Source: Sphingobacterium alkalisoli (GTDB taxonomy: Bacteria; Bacteroidota; Bacteroidia; Sphingobacteriales; Sphingobacteriaceae). From it: a stretch of 64,000 nucleotides of DNA. The position numbers and the translations under genes are program-made. The notes below the pieces were generated by a model. The model was given only the letters and a program-made list of their open reading frames with translations. It was not told the DNA's origin and did no database searches. The stretch's first letter is position 1. Each line of letters starts with the position of its first letter. Location of the stretch: contig NZ_SUKA01000001.1 in NCBI RefSeq assembly GCF_005049105.1, positions 1,240,001-1,304,000 on the forward strand, read 5' to 3'. Below are positions 10,632-19,511 of the stretch, one piece after another.

Positions 10632-11675
10632 ATGTACCCTAGCAGTGAGAAGCGATTTATTAAAATAAACAGGATAACAATCGTTGTTTTGTTTCTCGTA
10701 ATCACAGCTGGTGGAGTCGTTAGAAGTACAGGTTCTGGAATGGGATGTCCGGATTGGCCGAAATGTTTCAACCAGATAATTCCTCCTACTGATGTTTCTC
10801 AATTGCCAGAAGGGTATGAAGAACAATACATAGCAGGTCGAGCAGCTAAGAACCAGCGTTTTGCCAATGTCGTGGATTTGTTTGGTTCCGCAGATATGGC
10901 TGATCGGATTCGGAATGATAAGTCGATATTAGTGCATGAAGAATTCAATGCTGCTAAAACCTGGACAGAATATATCAACAGATTAGTCGGCGTAGTAGCT
11001 GGGTTTTGTTTGCTTTTTTCTGCGCTTTTTTCAGCTACATATATTAAAACAAAACCGTCCATATTTATATGGAGCGTTCTGAATCTTTTTGCGGTAGTGT
11101 TGCAAGCGTGGTTAGGATCCATAGTCGTGTCGACGAATTTGATGCCCTGGATTATTACCGTTCATATGCTTTTGGCACTGATTATTGTGGCAATAAGTAT
11201 ATATACGTTTTATATTGCAACTACGCTTAGAAACAAGACAATACTGGTTAATTATCAGTATGCTAGTGTTAAGGTTTTAGCCGTCATTTCTATAATCGTT
11301 ACACTGGTTCAAGTGGTATATGGTACGGAAGTGAGAGAGGTGATAGATCATTTGAATGATCAGGGAGTATTAAGATCCAATTGGATTGATTCTATCGGAA
11401 AGAGTTACCATATTCATCGTATTCTTTCGTATGTTACATTTGCGATTACAATTCTGTTTTTCTTTTTGGTGAAGAACAGGTTTAGTCGCTTATCATTGCA
11501 AAGTAGATATGCTTGGATTGTATTGTTCTTGGTATGTTTACAGATGTTGTCTGGTCTTATTATGGCTCACTTTGATGTTCCAGCTTTTGCACAGACAACA
11601 CATTTAGTAATTGCTAGTTTGTTTTTCGGAGCACAATATTATTTGATGCTTTTAATGACAAAATTGAAAAGATAA
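10632..11675 (+). CDS. ctaA: Heme A synthase (COX15/CtaA)
   Basis: A 347-residue, eight-helix membrane protein that oxidises the heme O methyl group to make heme A for the oxidase encoded upstream. The N-terminal helix ends in GMGCPDWPKC, a CtaA/COX15 hallmark with paired cysteines, and the family motif appears as EYINRLVG at ~residue 115. Conserved His residues lie near ILVHEEF, VHMLLAL and HIHRILSY. It starts 48 bases after coxA and precedes ctaB. Confidence 0.93.
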   Translation: MYPSSEKRFIKINRITIVVLFLVITAGGVVRSTGSGMGCPDWPKCFNQIIPPTDVSQLPEGYEEQYIAGRAAKNQRFANVVDLFGSADMADRIRNDKSILVHEEFNAAKTWTEYINRLVGVVAGFCLLFSALFSATYIKTKPSIFIWSVLNLFAVVLQAWLGSIVVSTNLMPWIITVHMLLALIIVAISIYTFYIATTLRNKTILVNYQYASVKVLAVISIIVTLVQVVYGTEVREVIDHLNDQGVLRSNWIDSIGKSYHIHRILSYVTFAITILFFFLVKNRFSRLSLQSRYAWIVLFLVCLQMLSGLIMAHFDVPAFAQTTHLVIASLFFGAQYYLMLLMTKLKR

Positions 11676-11705
11676 GTTAGGTAGATTTTGGAGGTGTCGT
11701 ATTAA

Positions 11706-12611
11706 ATGAAGGCTTTTATTTCAGATTTTAACAAACTAGTTAAATTACGCTTAACGTTAACTGTTGTTTTTTCAGCGTCCGTCTCTTTTCTGATAGGAGC
11801 GAAGCAACAGGGTGATATAATGTGGTTTAATTGGCTTATGCTAACAGTTGGCGGGTTCTTGGTTACTGGTGCCGCAAATGGCTTTAACGAGATCATTGAG
11901 AAGGATATCGATAAGCTGATGAAGAGAACGATGGATCGTCCTTTGCCTTCGGGCAGGATGAATACAGGTCAGGCTTTGGTACTTAGTCTGTTGATGGGCA
12001 TAATAGGCACGTTGGTATTGGTGCAGCTGAATTTTGTCGCGGGCCTATTGTCTGTTTTTTCAATATTTTTGTATGCATTCGTATATACGCCATTAAAGCA
12101 GAAGTCGCCTATTGCAGTTTTTATAGGAGCATTTCCAGGAGCTTTACCGCCATTGATAGGTTATTATGCAGCATTTCAATCGGCAGGGTTTGGATTAGCC
12201 TATGCGGAGGTAAGTGAAGCGGCTATTGTCATTATTCCTTTAGTGCTATTTGGCATTCAATTTTTATGGCAGTTCCCCCATTTTTGGGCTATTGCTTGGG
12301 TAGCAGAAGAGGATTATAGTAACGCCGGCATTCATTTATTGCCTACAACAAAAAAAGACAAGATATCTGCCTTTATGATTTTCTTTTCGGCCTTATTGAT
12401 GGTACCTGCGTCATTTTTGCCGATGTATTATGGCTTTGGTGGTTGGATATTTACCTTGGTTTCGGTGATTGGAGGTCTTTTTTTTACATGGTATGGATAT
12501 AAGCATATGATCGAAAGAACAGATGCTTCTGCGAAGAAGGTAATGTATACATCATTTTTGTACCTACCGTTAACGCAGTTGATCCTGTTATTTGACTTTA
12601 TTCCTTTATAG
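11706..12611 (+). CDS. ctaB: Protoheme IX farnesyltransferase (heme O synthase)
   Basis: A UbiA-family prenyltransferase of 301 residues that adds a farnesyl group to heme B. The first Asp-rich motif is seen as NGFNEIIEKDIDKLMKRT with a following RPLPSG, typical of CtaB/CyoE. About eight to nine membrane helices. A strong Shine-Dalgarno-like GGAGG lies about 11 bases before the ATG, unusual in this window. It supplies the substrate for CtaA just upstream. Confidence 0.95.
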   Translation: MKAFISDFNKLVKLRLTLTVVFSASVSFLIGAKQQGDIMWFNWLMLTVGGFLVTGAANGFNEIIEKDIDKLMKRTMDRPLPSGRMNTGQALVLSLLMGIIGTLVLVQLNFVAGLLSVFSIFLYAFVYTPLKQKSPIAVFIGAFPGALPPLIGYYAAFQSAGFGLAYAEVSEAAIVIIPLVLFGIQFLWQFPHFWAIAWVAEEDYSNAGIHLLPTTKKDKISAFMIFFSALLMVPASFLPMYYGFGGWIFTLVSVIGGLFFTWYGYKHMIERTDASAKKVMYTSFLYLPLTQLILLFDFIPL

Positions 12612-12619
12612 TAGAATTG

Positions 12620-13204
12620 ATGGAAAACGAAGAATTAGAAATAGCCGAATTACTACGCGTACGAAAGGCAAAGAAATTTAGTCTTTGGTTGGGCTTGATC
12701 GGTATGTTTATGATGTTTGCTGCTTTGTCGAGTGGTTTCATTGTATACACGGCAAGTGGTGTGGATAAAGGGATCAAAACAATTTTACCGAATGCATTTA
12801 TCTATAGCACAATCGCAATTATTTTGAGTAGTGTCACCATGCATCTAGGTTTAAAGGCTGCAAAGGCGGGTAATCTGTTGAAGCAGAAATCTTTGCTTAT
12901 GGTTACCATCGTGCTGGGGCTTGTTTTCTTCGTATTACAATTGAATGCTTGGGGAATTTTGTCGGAAAGAGGGATTTATTTTATTAACAACAACGCTTCG
13001 CAATCGTTTATATACATATTTACGGGATTGCACTTAGCGCACATTATAGCGGGAATTCTTGTTTTATTACGGTGTTATATTGGAGCGGTAAAGCCTATAG
13101 CACACGATTACAATGTTTTTCGAATGGATCTAGGGGCGATTTTTTGGCATTTTCTAGATCTTTTATGGATTTATATTTATGTTTTCTTACTTTTGAATCA
13201 ATAA
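12620..13204 (+). CDS. Heme-copper oxidase subunit III family protein, first copy
   Basis: A 194-residue membrane protein with five predicted helices, of the subunit III family (short five-helix form). Conserved features near the C-terminus include GLHLAHIIAG and FWHFLDLLWIYIY, typical of subunit III. An in-frame TTG three bases upstream could also start translation, but ATG at 12620 is more likely. A second, longer subunit III gene follows after ten bases, an arrangement common in Bacteroidota. Confidence 0.87.
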   Translation: MENEELEIAELLRVRKAKKFSLWLGLIGMFMMFAALSSGFIVYTASGVDKGIKTILPNAFIYSTIAIILSSVTMHLGLKAAKAGNLLKQKSLLMVTIVLGLVFFVLQLNAWGILSERGIYFINNNASQSFIYIFTGLHLAHIIAGILVLLRCYIGAVKPIAHDYNVFRMDLGAIFWHFLDLLWIYIYVFLLLNQ

Positions 13205-13213
13205 TAGTAAACA

Positions 13214-13951
13214 ATGAGTACAACTGTATCACAATTGGATAAGGTAAAAGACGGGCCGTGGAATGGTGGCAAGTCTCCTTGGAACTTAGAGTATGGAAAA
13301 ATCATGATGTGGTTTTTCTTGGTATCGGATGCATTTACATTTTCTGCATTCCTTATTTATTACGGTGCGCAAAAATTTGCACAGCCTACATGGATTGATG
13401 CGGATAAAGTGTTCCAATCTATTCCAGGTATCGCTGAATCTGGACAACCCTTGGTATTCGTAGGTATCATGACCTTTATCTTAATCATGTCGTCAGTAAC
13501 TATGGTATTAGCGGTAGAAGCAGGACATCGGAATGCGAAGAACGAGGTGGTGAAATGGATGTTATGGACTATTTTGGGAGGTTTACTGTTTGTAGGATGT
13601 CAGGCCATTGAATGGACACACTTACATCATCAGGGATTTTGGTTTGGGCGTAATCCAGCAACAGGTTTGGAAGGTGATGTAGCAATTGCTGACGCACTGA
13701 GGCCTTACTTTACGAATGATATCTCATATACAGCGGCATTGCAATTTTCAAATTTGTTTTTCACCATTACGGGTTTCCACGGCTTCCACGTCTCTATCGG
13801 TATCCTTCTGAATATAATTATTTTGAGTATGACACTCAAGGGTACATTTGAGAGAAGAGGTACGTATTTGATGGTTGAGAAAGTGGGTTTGTACTGGCAC
13901 TTTGTGGATTTGGTGTGGGTATTTGTATTTACGTTCTTCTACCTAATCTAA
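13214..13951 (+). CDS. coxC: Cytochrome c oxidase subunit III, second copy
   Basis: A 245-residue subunit III with about five to six helices. Diagnostic segments are FTITGFHGFHVSIG and LYWHFVDLVWVFVF near the C-terminus. Compared with the gene just before it, it has a longer hydrophilic loop (~125-165). Subunit III stabilises the catalytic subunit and may guide oxygen or protons. One of the two copies may have a specialised partner; the sequence does not say which. Confidence 0.93.
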   Translation: MSTTVSQLDKVKDGPWNGGKSPWNLEYGKIMMWFFLVSDAFTFSAFLIYYGAQKFAQPTWIDADKVFQSIPGIAESGQPLVFVGIMTFILIMSSVTMVLAVEAGHRNAKNEVVKWMLWTILGGLLFVGCQAIEWTHLHHQGFWFGRNPATGLEGDVAIADALRPYFTNDISYTAALQFSNLFFTITGFHGFHVSIGILLNIIILSMTLKGTFERRGTYLMVEKVGLYWHFVDLVWVFVFTFFYLI

Positions 13952-14055
13952 CTTGAAAGTCAAAATAGAAGCTAAAAATAAAAAATAGGTGTTGTATGGA
14001 GTATCTCTTATGAATACTCAATACTTATACTCAATACTTAATATACTAAAAAAAG
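13952..14055 (+). other. Spacer with a perfect 13-bp tandem repeat
   Basis: This 104-base gap is the longest in the otherwise tight act-cox block. It holds two adjacent identical 13-mers (TACTCAATACTTA, 14015-14027 and 14028-14040) and no gene. Confidence 0.6.
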
Positions 14056-14433
14056 ATGGCTAATCACGATCATATTGCTACACATGACGCGCATGCGCAC
14101 GAAGATGGAATGGACAAAAAGAGAATCTGGTCTGTATTCTTTATCTTGTTGGCGTTAACAGCATTAGAGTTTTTAATTGCATTGGGCTTTGTTCACCATT
14201 GGGGAATTTTGCAGAAGGGCACCTTCGTAAACGTAATTTATATTATTCTCACCTTGGTGAAAGCGTTTTATATTGTTGCTTTCTTCATGCACTTGAAGTT
14301 TGAGAAATCTAGTTTTATAGTTTGTTGTGCAATTGTATTTATTTTTATTATTTACTTTATTGCACTGATGTTGATTGAAGGCGACTTTTTATTAGGTGCT
14401 TTTCAGAGCCATCCACTGTATCCAAATAAGTAG
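14056..14433 (+). CDS. Cytochrome c oxidase subunit IV-like protein
   Basis: A 125-residue protein with a His/Asp-rich soluble N-terminus (~1-25) and three transmembrane helices, matching the bacterial subunit IV (caa3/COX4_pro) family by layout: helices at about 30-50, 60-85 and 92-112. It lies in the oxidase block right after subunit III, which supports the assignment more than any residue motif does. Likely a small structural subunit. Confidence 0.83.
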   Translation: MANHDHIATHDAHAHEDGMDKKRIWSVFFILLALTALEFLIALGFVHHWGILQKGTFVNVIYIILTLVKAFYIVAFFMHLKFEKSSFIVCCAIVFIFIIYFIALMLIEGDFLLGAFQSHPLYPNK

Positions 14434-14438
14434 ATTAA

Positions 14439-15161
14439 ATGAGTAATACTACTCAAAGAAAGCGCTTTTCAAAAGTAATTATCCTGGTCATTGTTTTATT
14501 GGTGCCAGGATTTTTATATTTATTACTGAATCGTATGGGTTCTAATGAATATGTAAAGTTGCCGATATATGGTGATAAAGTCCTTTCTGGAAAGGTGAAC
14601 AGAAAGATGGGAAGGGAGATTCCTGACACCACTTATCATCAATTAGCTCCAGTTGATTTTGTTAATAGCGAAGGAGATTCCCTACGGTTTTTAGCCTCTG
14701 ATACATTGATCACGGTCGTACACCTTTTTTACACACAAGACACAGCCTTGTCCCGGGTTATGATGGACAATCTCTATGCTATTGCGAATAGGTTTAAAAA
14801 TAATTCTTCCTTACGTTTATTGTCTATTTCTGTAGATCCAGAGGATAACGCTGAAAAGTTAAAAGCTTACGTACAGCCTTATGAAGGATTGATAGGTAAA
14901 TACTGGAATGCGGTGTACGCTCCCGATATTGATATGTTGAAATATGCAAGGGAAGAAATGTTGATCGATGCGATGCAAACTCCAGCGGATACGAATGGAT
15001 TTGTATTTAGTAATAATTACCTATTGATAGATTCGCAACGTCGGATAAGAGGTTTTTATGATATAAACTTGAAGACGGAAGTGGATAGATTAACCGATGA
15101 AATAAAACTTCAAATGGTGGAGGAAATAAGAAATAACCCATTAAAAATAGAGAAGAAATAA
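14439..15161 (+). CDS. SCO1/SenC-family protein lacking all cysteines
   Basis: The 240-residue protein has one N-terminal membrane anchor (~12-30) and a thioredoxin-like domain aligned with SCO copper chaperones for CuA. SCO proteins bind copper with a CxxxC motif and a distant His. Here the motif region reads LFYTQDTALSRVMM, so both Cys positions (Asp and Ser) are lost; the region where the His is expected reads NGFVFSNN; and the whole protein contains no Cys. The fold and locus argue for an oxidase-assembly role, but not copper delivery by the usual chemistry. The frame is intact, with 5 and 1 base gaps to its neighbours. Confidence 0.8.
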   Translation: MSNTTQRKRFSKVIILVIVLLVPGFLYLLLNRMGSNEYVKLPIYGDKVLSGKVNRKMGREIPDTTYHQLAPVDFVNSEGDSLRFLASDTLITVVHLFYTQDTALSRVMMDNLYAIANRFKNNSSLRLLSISVDPEDNAEKLKAYVQPYEGLIGKYWNAVYAPDIDMLKYAREEMLIDAMQTPADTNGFVFSNNYLLIDSQRRIRGFYDINLKTEVDRLTDEIKLQMVEEIRNNPLKIEKK

Positions 15162-15162
15162 T

Positions 15163-15705
15163 ATGGCAATGACAGAAGAAGAACGGAAATATAAGGGATG
15201 GATCTGGACGTTATCTATTGTAATTCCAGTAGCAGTGGCCATCCTATTTGGCGTGAATTTAAAAAAATTGGGATATGATGTGGAGCCCCTTTCTTTTTTG
15301 CCTCCTATTTATGCCTCCGTTAATGGATTGACAGCGATACTTTTAGTATGGGCTATTTCGGCTGTCAAAAAGGGTAACTTTAAACTACATGAAGGATTGA
15401 TCAAGCTTTGTATGATTTGCTCTTCTTTATTTCTTGTCATGTACGTCGCGTATCACATGACTTCGGATTCTACTCCTTATGGCGGAGAAGGTATGATTCG
15501 GTATGTGTACTTCTTTATCTTGATAACACATATCTTACTCTCGATTATTATCATTCCTTTCGTTTTATTTACCTTTGTAAGAGGGATCGCTGGCGCTTAT
15601 GAAAGACATAAAAAACTAGCGCGTATAACGTACCCTATGTGGCTTTATGTGGCGGTAACTGGGGTAATTGTATACATGATGATTTCGCCGTATTATACGC
15701 ATTAA
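15163..15705 (+). CDS. DUF420 membrane protein linked to cytochrome oxidase
   Basis: A 180-residue protein with about five transmembrane helices, fitting the DUF420 family that is often found beside cytochrome oxidase genes. Conserved His residues (in HEGLIKL, YHMTSD, HILLS and at the end HKKLARITYPMWLYVAVTG) resemble those of the family, suggesting metal or heme binding. It begins one base after the SCO-like gene, so the two are probably translated together. The biochemical role is not known. Confidence 0.85.
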   Translation: MAMTEEERKYKGWIWTLSIVIPVAVAILFGVNLKKLGYDVEPLSFLPPIYASVNGLTAILLVWAISAVKKGNFKLHEGLIKLCMICSSLFLVMYVAYHMTSDSTPYGGEGMIRYVYFFILITHILLSIIIIPFVLFTFVRGIAGAYERHKKLARITYPMWLYVAVTGVIVYMMISPYYTH

Positions 15706-15718
15706 TCAAAAAAGAAGT

Positions 15719-16174
15719 ATGAAGAGGATTTGGATATATCAGGCAGATAGAATTTTTTCGCAACAAGAAAGTGTTCAGATTCTGGAAAGGGTAGGGCAGT
15801 TTGTATCCTCCTGGACAGCCCACGGTAGCGCGTTGGCAGGTAAGGGATATGTGAAGTATGATTTATTTCTGATTTTTGAAGTCGACGAGGAACAGGCTGG
15901 GGTAACGGGGTGTTCTATAGATAAATCAGTACATTTTATAAAATCGCTGGAGCAGGCGTTTGATATTGGCTTTTTCGACCGATTAAAAATAGCTTACCGG
16001 GATGCAGAGCATAGGATACAATTGGTAGATCGTTCCGAATTTAAAGAGTTGATCAGATCAGGGATCGTTCATTCAGAAACCATTGTATTTAATAATATCT
16101 TAACAGAAGCTTCTGAAATAGAGTCCAAATGGGAGATACCTTTTCAGGAGAGTTGGCATAGTAAGATCTTTTAA
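15719..16174 (+). CDS. Conserved Bacteroidota protein of unknown function
   Basis: A soluble 151-residue protein. I recognise the family as widespread in Bacteroidota; database entries often carry the label 'ABC transporter ATPase', but no Walker A, Walker B or signature motif is present here, so that label is not supported. The best-conserved part appears to be AHGSALAGKGYVKYD and GCSIDKSVHFIKSLE (residues ~35-85), with one Cys in a possible active site. It closes the oxidase block and is followed by a terminator. Confidence 0.7.
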   Translation: MKRIWIYQADRIFSQQESVQILERVGQFVSSWTAHGSALAGKGYVKYDLFLIFEVDEEQAGVTGCSIDKSVHFIKSLEQAFDIGFFDRLKIAYRDAEHRIQLVDRSEFKELIRSGIVHSETIVFNNILTEASEIESKWEIPFQESWHSKIF

Positions 16175-16182
16175 CCGATATA

Positions 16183-16218
16183 AGAAGGTGTCCAAAAAAG
16201 GTCACCTTCTTTTTTTTA
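16183..16218. terminator. Terminator between the oxidase block and pckA
   Basis: An inverted repeat (AAGAAGGTG pairing with CACCTTCTT, A-rich loop) runs into eight T residues on the + strand. It lies 9 bases after the last gene of the oxidase block and just after the convergent pckA stop, so it may serve both. Confidence 0.75.
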
Positions 16219-16221
16219 GTT

Positions 16222-17844
16222 TTACAATGAAGTTTTAGGTGCTGCAGATCGAATTGCTTCGCTGGCCCTATCTTCAAACTGTTTAAAATTGTTTACAAAC
16301 AATTGAGCAAGTGAAAACGCCCGTTGATCATAAGCCTCTGTATTTTCCCAGGTGTTTCTTGGGTTAAGGTATGCGCTGGGTACATTTGGGCAAGACTGAG
16401 GTTTTAGTACACCAAAAACGGTGTGTGCCTTATAGGCTACCTCATCCAGATCTCCATTTATAGCGGCGTTTATCATCGCACGTGTGTATTTAAGGCTAAT
16501 GCGTCTTCCAATGCCATAAGGTCCACCTGTCCATCCGGTATTAACTAACCATACGTTCACCTCGGGATGCTTTTCAAGCTTTTCACCTAGAAGTTCTGCA
16601 TATCTAATGGGATGCAGCGGTAAAAAGACCCTCCCAAAGCAGGCGGAAAACGTTGTTTGTGGTTCGACAACACCAATTTCTGTACCGGCTACTTTAGCGG
16701 TATAGCCTGAGATAAAATGATACATAGCTTGCTCTTTTGTTAATTTGGAGATCGGCGGTAAAATGCCAAATGCATCACAGGTCAAGAAAAATATATTTTT
16801 CGGATTCCCACCTAATGACGGTTTCTTTGCATTTGTTATATACTCGATCGGGTACGCTGCCCGCGTGTTTTCGGTGATACTTGAGTCTGTATAATTTACT
16901 GTAGTAGAGTTGGGGAAAAAAGAGGTGTTTTCGAGTAATGTATTCTCTTTTACGGCGGCAAATATTTCAGGCTCTTTCTCAACACTGAGATCTATACATT
17001 TAGCGTAGCAGCCTCCTTCAAAGTTGAAGATGGAGCCTTCGGCCCAGCCGTGTTCGTCATCTCCGATAAGTGATCTATTTGAATCGGCAGACAACGTAGT
17101 TTTTCCAGTACCGCTGAGACCAAAAAACAAGGCGACGTCCTTGGTTTTTCCTTCATTAGCCGAACAATGCATGGGTAATATGTTGTGATGATGGGGGAGA
17201 AGGAAGTTTAACACACTGAATATGCCTTTTTTGATTTCGCCGGTATATGCGGATCCGCCGATCAATATCGTTTTTTTACTAAAGTTAATGATCGTGAAAT
17301 TCTCCTTTCTGGTGCCGTCAACGTTTGGATTTGAGAGGAATTCTGGAATTTGAAGAATTAGCCATCCGGGTTGAAAATTGTGTATTTCCTCTTCTGTTGG
17401 AGAAATAAAAAGATTGCTACAAAATAGATTTGCCCATGGTGTCGTATTTACCACTGTTACATTCAATCTGTAATTAGTATCTGCGCCGGCAAAGCAGTTT
17501 CTTATCCAGACTTCTTTTTCTGCTAAGAAGTCAATCATTTTGAGATAGAGATTGTCAAATACGTGCGTTTCAATCGGAATATTGATATCTCCCCAATCAA
17601 TTACCTGTTCTGTATAAGAATCCTTTACAATGAATTTATCTTTCGGAGATCTGCCCGTAAATTTTCCGGTACTGACGCATAATGCCCCCGTATCGCTTAA
17701 TTTTCCTTGACCAAGTCTTAGGGTTTGTTGCGTCAGTGTACTTCGGTCGAGGTTCCAGTTTACCTTACTCGATCGTAAATCCAGTTGAGTCATGTTAATT
17801 GAGGGATTTTTTGTGCCTAATTGTTGTAGCTCCATGTGTATCAT
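16222..17844 (-). CDS. pckA: Phosphoenolpyruvate carboxykinase (ATP)
   Basis: Converts oxaloacetate and ATP to phosphoenolpyruvate, CO2 and ADP, the entry step of gluconeogenesis. The 540-residue length fits the ATP-dependent family. The kinase-1a nucleotide loop is present as GLSGTGKTTLS, and the kinase-2 metal site as IGDDEHGW; the substrate Arg segment FTGRSPKDKF lies near residue ~65. The second ATG, three codons in, may be the true start. No operon partner: very A+T-rich DNA precedes it. Confidence 0.97.
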   Translation of the reverse strand: MIHMELQQLGTKNPSINMTQLDLRSSKVNWNLDRSTLTQQTLRLGQGKLSDTGALCVSTGKFTGRSPKDKFIVKDSYTEQVIDWGDINIPIETHVFDNLYLKMIDFLAEKEVWIRNCFAGADTNYRLNVTVVNTTPWANLFCSNLFISPTEEEIHNFQPGWLILQIPEFLSNPNVDGTRKENFTIINFSKKTILIGGSAYTGEIKKGIFSVLNFLLPHHHNILPMHCSANEGKTKDVALFFGLSGTGKTTLSADSNRSLIGDDEHGWAEGSIFNFEGGCYAKCIDLSVEKEPEIFAAVKENTLLENTSFFPNSTTVNYTDSSITENTRAAYPIEYITNAKKPSLGGNPKNIFFLTCDAFGILPPISKLTKEQAMYHFISGYTAKVAGTEIGVVEPQTTFSACFGRVFLPLHPIRYAELLGEKLEKHPEVNVWLVNTGWTGGPYGIGRRISLKYTRAMINAAINGDLDEVAYKAHTVFGVLKPQSCPNVPSAYLNPRNTWENTEAYDQRAFSLAQLFVNNFKQFEDRASEAIRSAAPKTSL

Positions 17845-18521
17845 AATTTACGGTGCTAAGGTAAGGAGAATGTTAAAATGAAAATAAAATAATGTAATTT
17901 TTATAAATATTGTTTTTATTTATCGTTTTTTGTGGTTAATTTTATTAATATAATAATTTTGATTGAAACATTCGTTGGGTTTATAACGAATCATTATGAG
18001 AATATTAATTGGGGTTTTGTTGATGTTAGAAGAAGGGTTCTTTTAGTCAGTTTGTCACTCGGGCCGTGACATGGCTTAAACTTTTTCTTGATAAAAAGTT
18101 TAGCAAAAATCAAGGCTAACACCGTATTTGTCGTTTCGGCTACGCGATGATGCAGCGCGCAACTCTTAGGCCTCCAGCGCATTATCCCATTTCAAAGGCT
18201 GAGATCTGCTTGGTTAAGGGCTAGTTGTACGTTTCCGCATCGCATCATCTGCGACCTGCACGTTCAAATCCGCTAAGGCCGTCCTTTTTCAATTCAGCTG
18301 AAGTGTAATAATAATCATATAACGATGCACTATCCTTACAAACCCGATAAATATCGCCTTAGCCATTTGTCGATAGCACGAGGAGGCACTAACCACTGTG
18401 GCAAATGGGTACAGCGATGACTTTTGCTTCTTTTGAGAGAAAAGAAGTCGCCCTGCGCCGGCGAAAGAGGCGCATAAAAATTGATTAACAAAATCCTTGG
18501 CTTTTTAAAAACTACGCCCCT
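17845..18521. other. Gene-free interval holding repeat copy A
   Basis: About 680 bases between pckA and the LD-carboxypeptidase gene. The first ~120 bases are extremely A+T-rich and presumably hold the pckA promoter. The rest (from ~18040) is copy A of the three-copy multi-hairpin element. Short reading frames here have no support. Confidence 0.7.
18040..18490 (+). repeat. Multi-hairpin intergenic element, copy A
   Basis: First of three related elements. Hairpins in order: GTCAC/GTGAC (18054-18070); a 10-bp stem TAAACTTTTT/AAAAAGTTTA with loop CTTGAT (18077-18102); a weaker long-range stem GATGATGC (18146-18153) with GCATCATC (18242-18249); a CCATTTG/CAAATGG stem (about 18363-18410); and CTTCTTTT/AAAAGAAG (18427-18447), followed by a G+C-rich GCGCCGGCG segment. 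The central part differs in sequence from copies B and C, while both flanks match them closely. Confidence 0.85.
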
Positions 18522-19424
18522 TTAAAAAGAATACTTCAAAGATACTTTTATCTCTTCAACGTGAAGTTTTACCTTTTTCCCAAAAACCAAAGCCCTATTG
18601 TCATCAATATGACCGGCAGGAAAGCCGAAGGCAACAGGATAGCGGAATTCGCTGACCTTGTCCATAATAATTTCCTCGAAGCGTTGTCCGAATGGAGGAT
18701 CACTATCGCGTAGTGAGGTAAAGCCCCCTACTATAAGACCCTTTATGTTATCGAATTTATGCGCTCTTTTCAATGTCCAAAGCATACGGTCAATATTGTA
18801 GTGTGATTCACCTACATCTTCAATAAACAGAATCTTGTCATCGTATCTGACATCGGACGCCGACGAAAGAATACTTTGAAGGATGGCTAAATTTCCGCCG
18901 ATTAGTATACCTTCGCTTTCTCCGGATCGATTGGGGAAGTCGATATTTGAGTAGACAATATCTATATGTTGTCCGAAGAGCGCATTTTTAAGGGTTTCAA
19001 GCGCTTCAAAAGTTGAATTAACGAAGGATTTTGCCATCTGTCCGTGGATAGTCGGTATGTTGAACTGCCGCTGAATATGGCTATGAATAGCCGTAATATC
19101 ACTAAAGCCGACAAGCCACTTGGGCTGCGCTATAAATCGACTGAAGTCCAGTTTATCGATAATGCGCACCGAACCATAACCACCTCGGCCGGCTATTATT
19201 GCCTTTATTGTGGGGTCATCTAATGCCTGTTGAAGATCTTTTGTACGTAGCGTATCCTCCCCAGCAAATTGATGGAATTGTGATGTTACAGACGCTCCGA
19301 CCTGAACTGTTAATCCCCAATTTTCTAAAGTTTTTACAGCAACGTCAATATCTCCTTTTATGTAGCTTGCCGGACATACGATAGCTACTTTATCGCCGGG
19401 TTGTAAATATGGAGGTGCCTTCAT
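18522..19424 (-). CDS. LD-carboxypeptidase (peptidase family S66)
   Basis: A 300-residue cytoplasmic serine peptidase of the LdcA/MccF family; LdcA removes the terminal D-Ala from recycled murein tetrapeptides. The Ser-Glu-His triad is readable: Ser in GFSDITAIH, Glu in FIEDVGESHYNIDRML, and His in FGFPAGHIDDNRALV. The nucleotide-like loop AGRGGYGSVRI is also typical. I start at the ATG at 19424 (Met-Lys-Ala-Pro-Pro-Tyr); the frame is open 34 codons further upstream but that part looks non-coding. MccF-type immunity proteins share the fold, but nothing here suggests microcins. Confidence 0.9.
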   Translation of the reverse strand: MKAPPYLQPGDKVAIVCPASYIKGDIDVAVKTLENWGLTVQVGASVTSQFHQFAGEDTLRTKDLQQALDDPTIKAIIAGRGGYGSVRIIDKLDFSRFIAQPKWLVGFSDITAIHSHIQRQFNIPTIHGQMAKSFVNSTFEALETLKNALFGQHIDIVYSNIDFPNRSGESEGILIGGNLAILQSILSSASDVRYDDKILFIEDVGESHYNIDRMLWTLKRAHKFDNIKGLIVGGFTSLRDSDPPFGQRFEEIIMDKVSEFRYPVAFGFPAGHIDDNRALVFGKKVKLHVEEIKVSLKYSF

Positions 19425-19511
19425 GTTTGATTTTGCATTATGGTGTTTAAAAAAGATCTCTATTCCAGTGGAATATTGTTTGATGTCTATATTATTAAGC
19501 TCAAATTGAGT

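Noticed and set aside
15719..16174. ABC transporter ATPase
   Set aside because: No P-loop or signature motif in the product; I list it as unknown.
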